A program made the translations under genes and the position numbers. A stretch of DNA of 34,825 nucleotides from Thalassiosira profunda. Its lineage: Eukaryota > Bacillariophyta > Thalassiosirophyceae > Thalassiosirales > Thalassiosiraceae. The stretch spans positions 1 to 34,825 of the forward strand of contig JALLAP010000286.1 of assembly GCA_036939355.1 (NCBI GenBank), written 5' to 3'. This document shows, piece after piece, positions 20,751 to 29,784 of the stretch. The notes under the pieces were generated by a model. It was not told the origin of the DNA and did no database searches. It worked only from the letters and a program-made list of their open reading frames with translations. Within the stretch, counting starts at the first letter, position 1. Each line of letters begins with the position of its first letter.

Positions 20751-22690
20751 ATGACCGGGCCCCGCTTCGCCGCCCCTTCGGGCCGGGAGGGCGATTCGCT
20801 CCTCCCCTCCCTTTTCCTTTCCGCCGCGACCGTCGTCGGCACCACGCTCGTCGTCCAATTCGCCACGCCCGCCGATCCGTGCGGCAAGAGCCTGCGGTTC
20901 TTGAAGCAGCTGGGACGGCAGGTGAGCTATGCTTTGATGTGAAATGGGAATTGGGCGGAGGAATGGGGCTGGCAGCTGGGCTGGTTGGGCGGTTTTTTGT
21001 GGAGGGAGGCAGCGAGGTCGGAGCGGTGCACGAGACGTGCACAAAAGATTGCAGTGGTGTATGTGTTGCAAATGAGACACAACAGGCGGAGCGTGGACCG
21101 GAATGGCTGCCATTTTGGGATCGACGTTCACAGACATTCCTCGGCGCGCTTTGGGGGGCCCACGCAACAAAAGCCTGGTAGGCTTGGCCCCGAGAAAAGT
21201 GTGTACGAGATGTGCACCAATTTTTCCAGTGGACGGCAACTGTTGAGAGAAGTTAGGGGGCTGCGGTCGGGCCGCGAAACACGTCCCAATGTCTCCGGCG
21301 ATTCCATTCTGCTGCAAAGTCTTCTTGTTTGGTGCAATTCTTCTCGCAATATATCCTGCTCTAATTTGCAACTTGCAACTCTCTCTATCATCTACCAACT
21401 AACAACAGGAAAAGGGCAACCTCACCTCGGCCTCGGACGTCGAATCCTCGGTCGGCGAATACGAACGCCTCCACGCCAACTCCACCTCCGTCGACGAGCG
21501 CAATTCCAACTACACCAACCTCGTCAACTCGTACTACGACCTCGCCACGCTCTTCTACGAGTGGGGCTGGGGCGCGAGCTTTCACTTCTCGAACCGTCAT
21601 CCGCACGAGAGCTTCGACGAGGCCACGCGCCGGCACGAGTTTTACCTGGCGAGCAAGCTGAACTTGAGCGGGGCCTTGGGGAAGATTGGAGTCGATGGGA
21701 AGGCGACGAACGGACACGCGGCCTCCAATGGGCACTCGGAACCGCGGGAGGGCAGCACGCCGTCCATGGCGCGCGTCAAGGTCCTCGACGTGGGCTGCGG
21801 CATCGGCGGGCCCATGCGCAACATTTGCAAGTTCACGGGGGCCNCGCGTCAAGGTCCTCGACGTGGGCTGCGGCATCGGCGGGCCCATGCGCAACATTTG
21901 CAAGTTCACGGGGGCCGACGTCACGGGACTCACGCTGAACCAGTACCAGGTCGACCGGGGCAACGAGCTCTGTAAGGCGGATCCGCACTTCGCCAACCCC
22001 AACGCGGCTGCAAACGGCCTCCCGGAGGTGCGCTGCCGGTCCGTCCAGGGCGACTTCATGCAGCAGCCGTTCGAGGACTCGACCTTCGACGCCGCGTACG
22101 CCATCGAGGCGACGTGCCACGCCCCGGACCGCGTGGGCTGTTACGCGCAGATCTACCGCACCCTCAAGCCCGGGGCGATCTTCGCGTGCTACGAGTGGTG
22201 TTTGACGGACAAGTACGATCCGGAGAACGAGGAGCACGTGCGCATCAAGAAGCAGATCGAGGAGGGCGACGGATTGCCGGACATTGCGAGCACGCACCAC
22301 TGCCTCGCAGCGCTGCAAAAGGCCGGCTTCGAGATTCTTGAGGAGCGGGATTTGGTGAACGATGAGTACGGCGGGTGGCAGGATCCGACCACGGGCGCGT
22401 ACTCCACTGCAAAGGAGGCCCGGGCGCACCACCGCGGCGGCAAGCCGTGGATGCTCCCGCTCATGCCGTCGTGGAATCCCCTCACGCAGCGGTTCCAGTT
22501 CAATTGGTTCGGGCTGCGGCTGACCAAGTACTCGCTGAAGGTGATGGAGTTCCTGCGGCTGGCGCCGGCGGGCACGAGCCGGACGCAGATCTTGCTCCAG
22601 AGCGGCGGGATGGGATTGGCCCGGGGCGGCGAGCTGGGCATCTTCACGCCCATGTATTTGATGGTCGGACGGGTGCCGTTGGACAAGTAG
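20751..22690 (+). CDS. SMT1: Sterol 24-C-methyltransferase (SMT/ERG6-like)
   Basis: Transfers methyl from S-adenosylmethionine to C-24 of the sterol side chain in the ER membrane. Exon 1 is 20751-20921 (57 codons) and exon 2 is 21409-22690, about 459 aa after collapsing one assembly duplication. Residues 18-38 are hydrophobic (LLPSLFLSAATVV...), a likely membrane anchor. Family blocks: YYDLATLFYEWGWG...FHFS near 107, the SAM-binding loop VLDVGCGIGG (182-191), AIEATCHAPD, and CYEWCLTDKYD. A Gly/Asn/Ser-rich linker of about 25 residues (KATNGHAASNGHSEPREG) is inserted just before the SAM loop and accounts for part of the excess over the usual 340-390 aa. The 487-nt intron falls after GRQ in phase 0. 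Confidence 0.95.
21772..21916. repeat. 72-nt exact duplication around a single N (assembly join)
   Basis: Bases 21772-21843 recur exactly at 21845-21916 around an N at 21844, across the SAM-binding loop codons of the sterol methyltransferase. Collapsing 73 nt restores the reading frame into GADVTGLTLNQYQ. Confidence 0.93.
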
Positions 22691-22979
22691 ACGGTGTGGT
22701 GTGGGGTTGCGGAGATGGAGATGGAGGTGGATGCGAGAATTGGAGGGACGAATGTGGACCTGTGTGTTTTGTGGATTGAGCGGCGAATAGATACGATGTG
22801 TTGGATAGGGCAAGTTTAACGAAAGGAGCCATTGGATCACATTTTATGGTCAAGTACCAGCGAAGAAGGTGTACGTCGTTGTGTCCTCTTTGGTAACCAA
22901 TCGAATCCTATGGAATCCAAGGAGGCTATGCGCCCCTCTTCAACTTCATGTTTCCCTTTCCTCTGCGGGCACTCCTGAG

Positions 22980-23048
22980 GATCTACTGCTGGCTTTGGGT
23001 GGTCGGGAAGCGGCGGCAACCAACAACAAGGCGAAGAAGAGAGACTGA
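22980..23048 (+). pseudogene. C-terminal remnant of the unrecognised neighbour gene family
   Basis: 23 codons (DLLLALGGREAAATNNKAKK... ending RD and TGA) match the C-terminus of the minus-strand gene at 33375-33950 almost exactly. The match ends abruptly upstream: the preceding bases do not encode the expected RKRVHVD. As at the other sites, the fragment lies just beyond the 3' end of a RING-Sel1-MYND gene and faces it. The rest of 22691-23071 is noncoding 3' sequence of the flanking genes. Confidence 0.7.
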
Positions 23049-23071
23049 ACGCGTTCGATTGTCGCCACTCT

Positions 23072-24160
23072 TTATTCATCTTTGTTTCTAGAAGGCTGCA
23101 CAATATTTTCTTCCACATCTTTCCATTTGATGCAAAACTGTTTGTGGCCCCCCTCCTTCGCCTTCCAGTGCTGCACCTGACAGTCCTTGCTGCAATACCA
23201 CGCCGCGCGGCACCTCGAGCATCGAAGGAATGCTGTCTCGGGAGGCGCCCACTTGTCGCATCTGAAACATATGGTGCTATATTTCTCCATGGCTCTCAAG
23301 TCAGAGATGGCATATTCATCCCCCTTCTCTGCACCTCGTCGAAGCCAGTGCATTCCCTTCGTGAAATCGGGGTTGTTTTTCTTTGCTTGTTGGCACATAC
23401 AACGTCCCAGCAAGCCCATTGATGGCGCGTGGCCCCTCTCCGCAGCTGGGGTCAACACTCGGATTGCCTCATTGAAGGATTGCTCAAGGCCACACTCGCC
23501 ACGGTAATAGTCTTCGCCCAGAATGAAACAAGCATCATCGAACCCTTTTGCCGCCGATCCTCTCATGTATCGCAGATATTCTGCATTATCGCCCTCGTCA
23601 CTCAACATCAATGCAAGATTGTACTCGGCGATGGCGTGGCCTTGATCCGTTGCGGCGAGATACCACCGTTTTGCTTCTTCCAGAGATCTTGGCAAACCAT
23701 GCGAACCCTCGTAATATCTGCATCCCAGCATATGTTGACATTCGGGACCTCCCTTTTCCGCTCCAAGCCTCAATATTTCAATGCCCCGTCCGACGTTTCT
23801 CTCCACTCCCTGCCCGGCAGTAAAATGCCACGCTAAATCGTAATACAAATGTAGTGGCAGCTCGCCCTTCTCAAATTTGTCCAACAGTGTCCTCCCTATA
23901 TCAACACCGGTTGGTCTCCGGGCCCGGCAGAGGCAAGTGCTGGCGAGCTGCAGCTCCTGGCTGCCAAACGATCCTTCGGCGAGCGACCTGTCTATGAACT
24001 CGTCCTGCTTGTCGTTGCAGTTTTTACACACGACCTTATCACAGCAGATGGTCTTCGCCCACCGTTCAACATCCCAAAACGGCGGGAGGGGCTCGAGGCA
24101 GACTGGACATTCGTCCCCAGCATCGTCGCCTCTGTCGACGGCTGCGTCTGATTCCGACAT
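23072..24160 (-). CDS. RING-like / Sel1-repeat / MYND protein, copy A
   Basis: 362 aa starting at the conserved MSES (ATG 24160; an ATG at 24220 is in frame but not conserved). A cysteine-rich RING-like N-terminus (CPVCLEPLPPFWD...CC...CKNC) is followed by about five Sel1 repeats (GIEILRLGAEKGGPECQHMLG; EAKRWYLAATDQGHAIAEYNLA; AIRVLTPAAERGHAPSMGLLG). A C-terminal MYND finger follows: CFRC...CSRC...YCSKDC...HKQFC. In Sel1 proteins the repeats form a helical scaffold; RING and MYND suggest a ubiquitin-linked or adaptor role, which is inference. Copy A lacks one residue in the last RING knuckle: TCLC where paralogues have TCPLC, an in-frame 3-base loss that should weaken zinc binding. It also has a 15-residue tail. 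Its TAA stop overlaps an AATAAA. Confidence 0.82.
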   Translation of the reverse strand: MSESDAAVDRGDDAGDECPVCLEPLPPFWDVERWAKTICCDKVVCKNCNDKQDEFIDRSLAEGSFGSQELQLASTCLCRARRPTGVDIGRTLLDKFEKGELPLHLYYDLAWHFTAGQGVERNVGRGIEILRLGAEKGGPECQHMLGCRYYEGSHGLPRSLEEAKRWYLAATDQGHAIAEYNLALMLSDEGDNAEYLRYMRGSAAKGFDDACFILGEDYYRGECGLEQSFNEAIRVLTPAAERGHAPSMGLLGRCMCQQAKKNNPDFTKGMHWLRRGAEKGDEYAISDLRAMEKYSTICFRCDKWAPPETAFLRCSRCRAAWYCSKDCQVQHWKAKEGGHKQFCIKWKDVEENIVQPSRNKDE

Positions 24161-24764
24161 GATGGGTGCACCGCTCTTCCACCGGCACTTGTTGCCGCTC
24201 GTCCGCGGCTCGGTCTGCAATGAACGTTCGATTGTTCAGATAAACGTGGGCAATTTCACACACGTGCCCATCCTAATAACACGCACAATTTTATCCACGC
24301 ACAATTTTCTCCGCCTCTTTGACTACAACGCTGCTGCGCAAGATACAACACGCGCTACTTGCCCCGCCTAATCTCAACCTGCACACGAGGCAGGCAAAAA
24401 GGCCGACGGCTGCCGCTGCCGCTGGACGGTGTCGCCGCGGCGCTATCGCTGCGTGTGTTGGCGTCGCTGTTGATGTTAATGTCTGTTTAAACCTGACGGA
24501 CGGATGGATAGGCGGACATTCTGCTTTGAAGCCTCAAATAGCCTGTGCCGCCGGCCCGCCCCGCCGCCGCAGCTGTGCTGCCCCTCGCCCCACAAGGTAC
24601 GGGCTCGTGCGTTCGACGATTGCAACCCAGGCGGATCGGTGGCATTTTCTAGATTTGCAGTCCCGAACTCGGCGCCAGAAGAGCACTCCAAATAATTGCA
24701 CACATCACACATCACACATCACACATCACACATCACACATCACACATCAACTCGCGAGGAAATC
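24161..24764. promoter_or_regulatory. Divergent region between Sel1 copy A and the F-box gene
   Basis: 604 bases between divergent starts. Contents are a CACGTG at 24261-24266, a near-repeat ACGCACAATTTT about 24280-24310, and the CACACAT microsatellite listed separately. No gene is seen. Confidence 0.35.
24699..24747 (+). repeat. Perfect (CACACAT)7 microsatellite
   Basis: Seven exact copies of CACACAT (49 bases) end 17 bases before the F-box gene start codon, so they should lie in its 5' UTR or core promoter. Replication slippage could vary the length. Confidence 0.95.
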
Positions 24765-26011
24765 ATGTCAGCAGCCAAGAGGCGCAAGCTTGATCCGGTC
24801 GGCCGCGCCGGCGACGCTTCTTCTGATGAAAACAATGACGCCGCCGCCGCCACGTTCGGGTCGCTGAGCGTTGAAATGGTGGCCACCATTTTCGGATATC
24901 TGAGCTGGAAGGACATTCTGCGCGCTCGCGTTTGCAGTATCTTCCGGAAGGCGGCCGCCGTCACCCTCGTTCCATTCGTTCCATTTGCAATTTCTTTTGG
25001 CGCCCCTTACCCCCCGGAATCGGAATATCGCGTCCATTCTTTGAGGAGATTCGAGGCGCTGGGGCAGATGCGCCAGGCGTTGCCCGGTTTGCAACAGTTG
25101 TGTTTCGATGTCGATTGCGAGAGATGGGAGATGGAATTTGAGGATGGAGAGGATCCGGAGCCGGAGCTGACGCCGGAGCCGCAGGAGGATCGCCCTGTCC
25201 ATCGGATCGATGTCGTGGCAAACTTCACCCAACTGCGCATCCTCGCCTTAGATGGGATGCGGTTGAACGGACGCTACCCAGCCTGTTTGGCTTTCCCCAT
25301 CTGCAAAAATTGTTGATCAAAAACGTTGCGGGGCTGAAAGTGGATCTGGAGGAGGTGCTGTCCGGTCTCCCCCCGCTGAGGGAATTGCACTGCGTCGGCG
25401 TTCCCCTGCTTCGGGGCAGCACTGCCAGTCTTAGGGTCCTGAGAGAGACACTTAATGGGGTCACAATTTCCAACTGCCCCGGAGTCCATGGCGATATGAC
25501 GGATTTGGCCGACTTCCCGGTTCTGAAGAGGTTGTGCCTGGACGGACGATCTATTAGCGGCGACGTTCGCCAAATTGGGGAGAGGGATTTTCCGGTGCTG
25601 CGTACGTTGAAAATTCCGGCCAGCGTCTACGGCAGCAGCCAAAATCCACTTGCTCGTGCTCGGGATGCACCGGAATTGATGACTGCAGTCTGCCGTCTCA
25701 AGCTTCGCAATTGCACATTGATCGATCACCGTTGGACCCTCGCCGAGGACTCTATTGATAGATATCCCGGGAATCGTCTGTATCTGCACGAGCCACCGTT
25801 CTCGCTTGAAATTGTGACGTGCGGCCAGTGTGTGGGCTGGAGGTGGACGAACAACCGCCGGGGCTGCTGCGAAACGACGTGGGTCGGTGAAGCTCCTGAA
25901 ACCGATAGCGTCGAATACGCGGACTTTTGGAGCGATGGGGAAAATTCTCCCTTCAAAAATTTTGTTGGTCCGTTGACAGAGGCCAATTACCACCGTCTGG
26001 CCAGACCGTAG
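24765..26011 (+). CDS. F-box / LRR protein, interrupted by one frameshift
   Basis: Begins MSAAKRRKLD (basic, possibly nuclear). An F-box-like segment follows at about residues 30-60 (LSVEMVATIFGYLSWKDILRARVC). After an acidic linker (DGEDPEPELTPEPQED) come LRR-like segments (FTQLRILALDGMRLNGRYP). At about 25278 the frame breaks: the first frame ends at PICKNC, while the -1 frame reads SLFGFPHLQKLLIKNVAGL and continues to the TAG at 26011. One missing base (TACCC for TACCCN) explains it. If intact, the protein would be about 415 aa and act as a substrate receptor of an SCF ubiquitin ligase. AATAAA at about 26100 may serve polyadenylation. The disruption may be a sequencing error or a real pseudogene. 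Confidence 0.7.
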
Positions 26012-26350
26012 GGAAACTTTTATGATAGATACCTTTTGTTGGGGCATAAAGGTTCGATTCGGGGGACAGGGCTGGTAGCTCCGACGAGGCATGTATGATG
26101 AATAAAAGCTTAGGTAGTCTCTGATCCTCGTTATTTGAGCATGAGATGTGCGTGCAAAAGTTCTTCTACTAGAGGTACTAAACCCTAATTGCAATTGCTC
26201 CCCTGAAAATGTTACTCTACACGGACCTCGGTTCGTTCGTCCACCTCCCTATTTCTGGGTCAATCAACTCCCCATTCCGTCCCACTCCAACCTCTCCCAT
26301 ATCTCCCACTCCATATCCCACCTCGTCCTATCCAAACCCATCATCTCTCT
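26012..26350. other. Convergent 3' region between F-box gene and M16 protein gene
   Basis: 339 bases between stops, pyrimidine-rich from 26210 onward, with an AATAAA at about 26100 serving the plus-strand gene. A GGTTCGATTC at 26050 resembles a tRNA T-arm, but no cloverleaf can be drawn around it. Confidence 0.4.
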
Positions 26351-28190
26351 TTAATACCGCAGCATGTACGAGTGGCGACGGATCCAATTGTAGTCGGGCA
26401 GCTCGTGAATGCCCCCAATGGCCGCGAGCGCGTGATCCTGGTCGTTGATCACCCGATCGGCCGCCGCCTTGACGTCGCCCATCTCCAACGCGTCGACCCG
26501 TGCCACCGTCTCACTCAGGCTCATGACCCGTCCGATCGTCTGGAGCTGCTCCGCCACCGTCTCGCCGAGGGCCACGTCGCCGTCCATCGCACCCAGGAGC
26601 TGCGCCTTCAGGGCAATCTTGGCGCGGGCGAACTCCTCGTCCGACACGCCGTGCGCCAATCGCACCAGGTTGGGCATGACGTACCACAGCAGGTCGTCGA
26701 GCTTGTTGTCCGGGGCGGTGGCCGTGATGCCAAACAGGCCGGCGTCCGAGTAGCTGAGGCTGAAGGCGCCGATCGACGAGGCCAATCCGTGGTCGGCCAC
26801 TTCCTGGCACATGGATTGGGCGACGTTCTTCCCGAGGCCCGACGACTGCTGGAACGAGCCCAGGAGGGTCGTCATGAGTTGGAGCGGAAGGGCGTTGGGA
26901 TCGGTCCACGACGCCCCCTCGAAGCCCAACGCGATAGTGGCGTTGGACTGAGAATCGTAGCGGATGCGCACGTCGCTCCCGATGAAGGCCGATTTGCCGG
27001 AAGCGGCCGCCACGGCCGTGGAAGTGCTCCCGGCGCCGGCGGGCAGGTCGCCGTACGCTTTGTTGGCCTCCTCCACGAGCTTCTCGTGCGATCCGCTGCC
27101 CGTGCCGACGACCACCACGTCGCTTCCCTTCACGTTGGAGGCCACCTTGGCCACGTCCGCCGGAGTCACCGCCGCAATCGACTCCTCCGTGCCTTCCAAA
27201 AAGTTGCCGAGCGAGTTTCCCTTGCCCATCGTTTGGTAGGCCGTGGCGTGGAGGTGGTCCATCATCTGCGCATCGTACGAACTACCAGCGACCTTGGCCG
27301 TCAGCGCGGTTTTGAGGTCGGCAATGTCCCCCGGGGCCGTGAGGGATTGGAGCGAGGTCAGCGCAATGTGCTCCCGTCCCGTGACGCCGCCCAGCGAGGC
27401 GGCGAGGAGGGCCGACTCGCCCCCGACGTGGTCGAAGCGCGATCCGACGGAGGCGATGCGGGCCGTGGCGTACGAGGGGCCGTTGGCGCTGCGGATGTGA
27501 TGGGCCATAAAAAGGGTGTTGTGGTGAGATAGATGTGCACATCACACGCTCAAAATAAATACGTCTCTCCCCTCATGTTTCCGGCGAAGCCGCCTCCGGG
27601 AGACCGCGCCGCCGCTCCCCATTTCCCCCTCCCCGCGCCAACGACGGCAAAACGGCAGCGACAATTTTATTCCCCCAACGCCCGCTGTGCAGTGCATCGA
27701 GGTTTTCAAGTCGTCAGCCGCCATCGTTGCTCTGCGATCGGCGTCGATGGAAGTCTCAAGCGCTGCCAATTTTTTCAATACAAACCCACTCCCCTCGCCG
27801 TCCCCAGGCTGGGCTCCCGAGCACCGACGAGCCAGCACCCTGCATCCCAGGGGAACCAAGCCGACAGCCGCCTCCCAACATGGAGCGACGGCCCAAAGCC
27901 CGGGCAACCCCCCAATCGGCCCCTCCCTCCTCAAAATATCCGCGCAAAACAGCCAGCCCCACCACTGCCATAATATAGTATTGAACCAATGCAACTCACC
28001 CCGCGCCATAAACGCTGGCCACCCGCACCCCGTTCTCCAACGCCGTGACCTCCGCCACGGGGGCCTCGCTGACATAACTCGGCAGGGCATCCGAAGCGAC
28101 CGCGGCCGCGGCGGGGGTGGAGAGGGTCCGGCGGGCCCGGGCTTGGCGCGCGGCCGCGGCGGAGCGGGCGGCGAGGCGGGAGGAGAGCAT
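26351..28190 (-). CDS. M16-family mitochondrial protein: bc1 complex core / MPP-beta-like, zinc motif absent
   Basis: Exon 1 is 28190-28000 and exon 2 is 27488-26351 (minus strand), 442 aa, with a 511-nt phase-2 intron. The N-terminus MLSSRLAARSAAAARQARARRTLS is an Arg/Ala-rich mitochondrial presequence. The M16 fold is seen in LENGVRVASVYG, GSRFD, DHLHATAYQ, QLQTIGRVMSLSETVARVDAL and the C-terminus LPDYNWIRR. The catalytic HxxEH of the processing peptidase is absent, and the stretch between GSRF and DHLHATAY is about 35 residues shorter than in active MPP-beta. The protein is therefore more likely a structural core subunit of respiratory complex III. Which of the two core subunits it is cannot be decided from sequence alone. 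The start was chosen because exon 1 joins exon 2 in phase at the CATCCGCAG acceptor; the ATG at 27508 lies inside the intron. Confidence 0.82.
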
Positions 28191-28713
28191 CGTTCGTCTT
28201 GTGGTGCTTCCTGGTCCTGGCAGCGGTGAACCCTCGGGCTGGCCTTGGCCTTGTTGGTCGACGTCGGTTAGGGAGAGGCGAGGTAGCGCTGTGCAAAGTG
28301 GCCATGGCGAGAGTGACCACGTGATTCTAGCAACTATTTAAATAAAAATAAGTAGCGACGTTTCTCTGCAGAGGGTAATAAAGACGAAATGGACACTTTG
28401 ATTACCGCTAAGGGAGGTGACGGCCAGGCCCTCTTCGCCTTCCTGCCTTCCTCCCTCGCAAAGCTTTTCTCTTTACCCGTGCCCCTGCGCCTCCGCCCCC
28501 CCCCCCCCTCACCGCCGCGCCCGACGCCCGAGCCCGCCTTACCAACCACAGGCTCCCTCGTTGTTCGCGCCTCTCTCGAGCGTCCTCCACGCTGCATACC
28601 TCTCAATTTGCGGCACGCCGCTCGTAGGTGCCGACGGCGATGGCGTCTGCGTCCAGTGGCAGAAAGTATATCGAGCACGTGCACTGTCCTGAGGTGCACC
28701 ATCACATCGCATC
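28191..28713. promoter_or_regulatory. Divergent promoter region of the M16 gene and Sel1 copy B
   Basis: 523 bases. An AT-rich palindrome TATTTAAATA lies at 28335-28344 and a run of at least 13 C near 28497-28509. A block at about 28595-28640 (CTCTCAATTTGCGGC..CGCCGCTCGT) recurs upstream of Sel1 copy D. A CACGTG at 28676-28681 lies 32 bases before the copy B start. Confidence 0.5.
28676..28681 (+). promoter_or_regulatory. CACGTG box upstream of Sel1 copy B
   Basis: Palindromic CACGTG followed by CAC, 32 bases before ATG. The same box lies 16 and 17 bases before copies C and D (31714-31719, 32213-32218) and 100 bases before copy A (24261-24266). CACGTG is the classical G-box/E-box bound by bZIP and bHLH factors; regulation here is inference. 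Confidence 0.4.
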
Positions 28714-29736
28714 ATGTCAGAATCAGGAGCGGCCGTCGACAGAGGCGACGATGCGGAGGAAGACTGCCCGCTCTACCTGGATCCCCTAGCGCCGTTTTGG
28801 GATGTAGAACGGCGGGCGTCGGTCGTCTGTTGCGGCCAATATTTGTGCAAAAACTGCATGGATCAGCGGCTGGAGTTTCTGCACAGGGCACGCGCCAGCG
28901 GCTCTTTCGGCAGGCAGGAAATACAGCTCGCCAGCACTTGCCCACTCTGTCGGGCCCGAAGACCAAGCAATGATATGAAAGGGAGGGTAATGGTGGACAA
29001 ATATGAGAAGGGTGAGCTGCCACTACACATGTATTGGATGTTAGGGAAAAGATTCGTTGATGGGACAGGAGGGGTGGAGAGAGACGTGGAGAAGGGAATG
29101 GAAATATTGAGGCTCGGCGCGGAAAAGGGAGACCCCAACTGCCAGTATTTTTTCGGAGGATTTTACGACAGGGGTCGAAATGGTTGGCCAAAGTCGGCAG
29201 CAGAAGCAAAGCGGTGGTTCACGGCCGCAACAAAGCAGGGTCACGCGATTGCCGAATTCGATCTTGCAATAGTGATGAGAGACGAGGGCAACGATGCGGA
29301 GTACATTCGATATCTAAGGGGCTCGTCATCGAAAGGATTCGATGATGCATGCCACAGACTGGGTCTACACTATTACAAAGGCGAGTTTGGTCTCCAAAAG
29401 TCATCGGAAGAGGCAATTCGCGTGCTACAGCCGGCTGCAGAGAGGGGCCATGCAAAGTTAATGAGCCTGTTGGGAGCTGCGATGTGCGGGCCTGAGCCCT
29501 GGCTTGAGCCACAAAACAATCCCGATTTCACAAAAGGAGTGCATTGGGTGCGAAGGGCTGCTGAGAAAGGAGATGAAGCTGCAATCTCTGCATTGAAAGA
29601 TATGGAAGAGGATGGGTGGGCGAGCAGCTTGTGTTTCAGATGCCACATGAAAGCACCGCCAGAGAAATCATTCCTCCGATGCTCGAGGTGCCGCGCGGCG
29701 TGGTATTGCAGCAAGGACTGCCAGGTGCAGCACTAG
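28714..29736 (+). CDS. RING-like / Sel1-repeat / MYND protein, copy B, prematurely stopped
   Basis: 340 aa from the conserved MSES start. The Sel1 repeats are intact (GMEILRLGAEKGDPNCQYFFG; EAKRWFTAATKQGHAIAEFDLA; AIRVLQPAAERGHAKLMSLLG). Two lesions hit zinc sites. The second RING cysteine is Tyr (CPLYLDPL against CPLCLEPL). The MYND finger ends at YCSKDCQVQH because the Trp codon TGG of the paralogues is TAG at 29734. The frame beyond it stays open for 15 more codons and still encodes RHKQFCIKWK before TAG 29784, so the last His/Cys ligands were lost recently. The reading frame is otherwise undamaged. It is probably a young pseudogene or a truncated protein without a working MYND. Confidence 0.75.
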   Translation: MSESGAAVDRGDDAEEDCPLYLDPLAPFWDVERRASVVCCGQYLCKNCMDQRLEFLHRARASGSFGRQEIQLASTCPLCRARRPSNDMKGRVMVDKYEKGELPLHMYWMLGKRFVDGTGGVERDVEKGMEILRLGAEKGDPNCQYFFGGFYDRGRNGWPKSAAEAKRWFTAATKQGHAIAEFDLAIVMRDEGNDAEYIRYLRGSSSKGFDDACHRLGLHYYKGEFGLQKSSEEAIRVLQPAAERGHAKLMSLLGAAMCGPEPWLEPQNNPDFTKGVHWVRRAAEKGDEAAISALKDMEEDGWASSLCFRCHMKAPPEKSFLRCSRCRAAWYCSKDCQVQH

Positions 29737-29784
29737 AGGACAGCGGAGCGGAGGCACAAGCAGTTTTGCATCAAGTGGAAATAG

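Noticed and set aside
24699..24747. CACACAT array as CRISPR or telomere
   Set aside because: There are no spacers, and the unit is not a known telomere repeat for this group; it is a simple microsatellite.
26045..26075. GGTTCGATTC, a tRNA T-arm look-alike
   Set aside because: No matching acceptor stem, D-arm or anticodon arm can be paired around it.
26372..27532. 386-codon open frame on the plus strand
   Set aside because: It lies opposite the M16 gene, has Arg/His/Val-rich shadow composition and no recognisable motif. The minus-strand gene explains the region.
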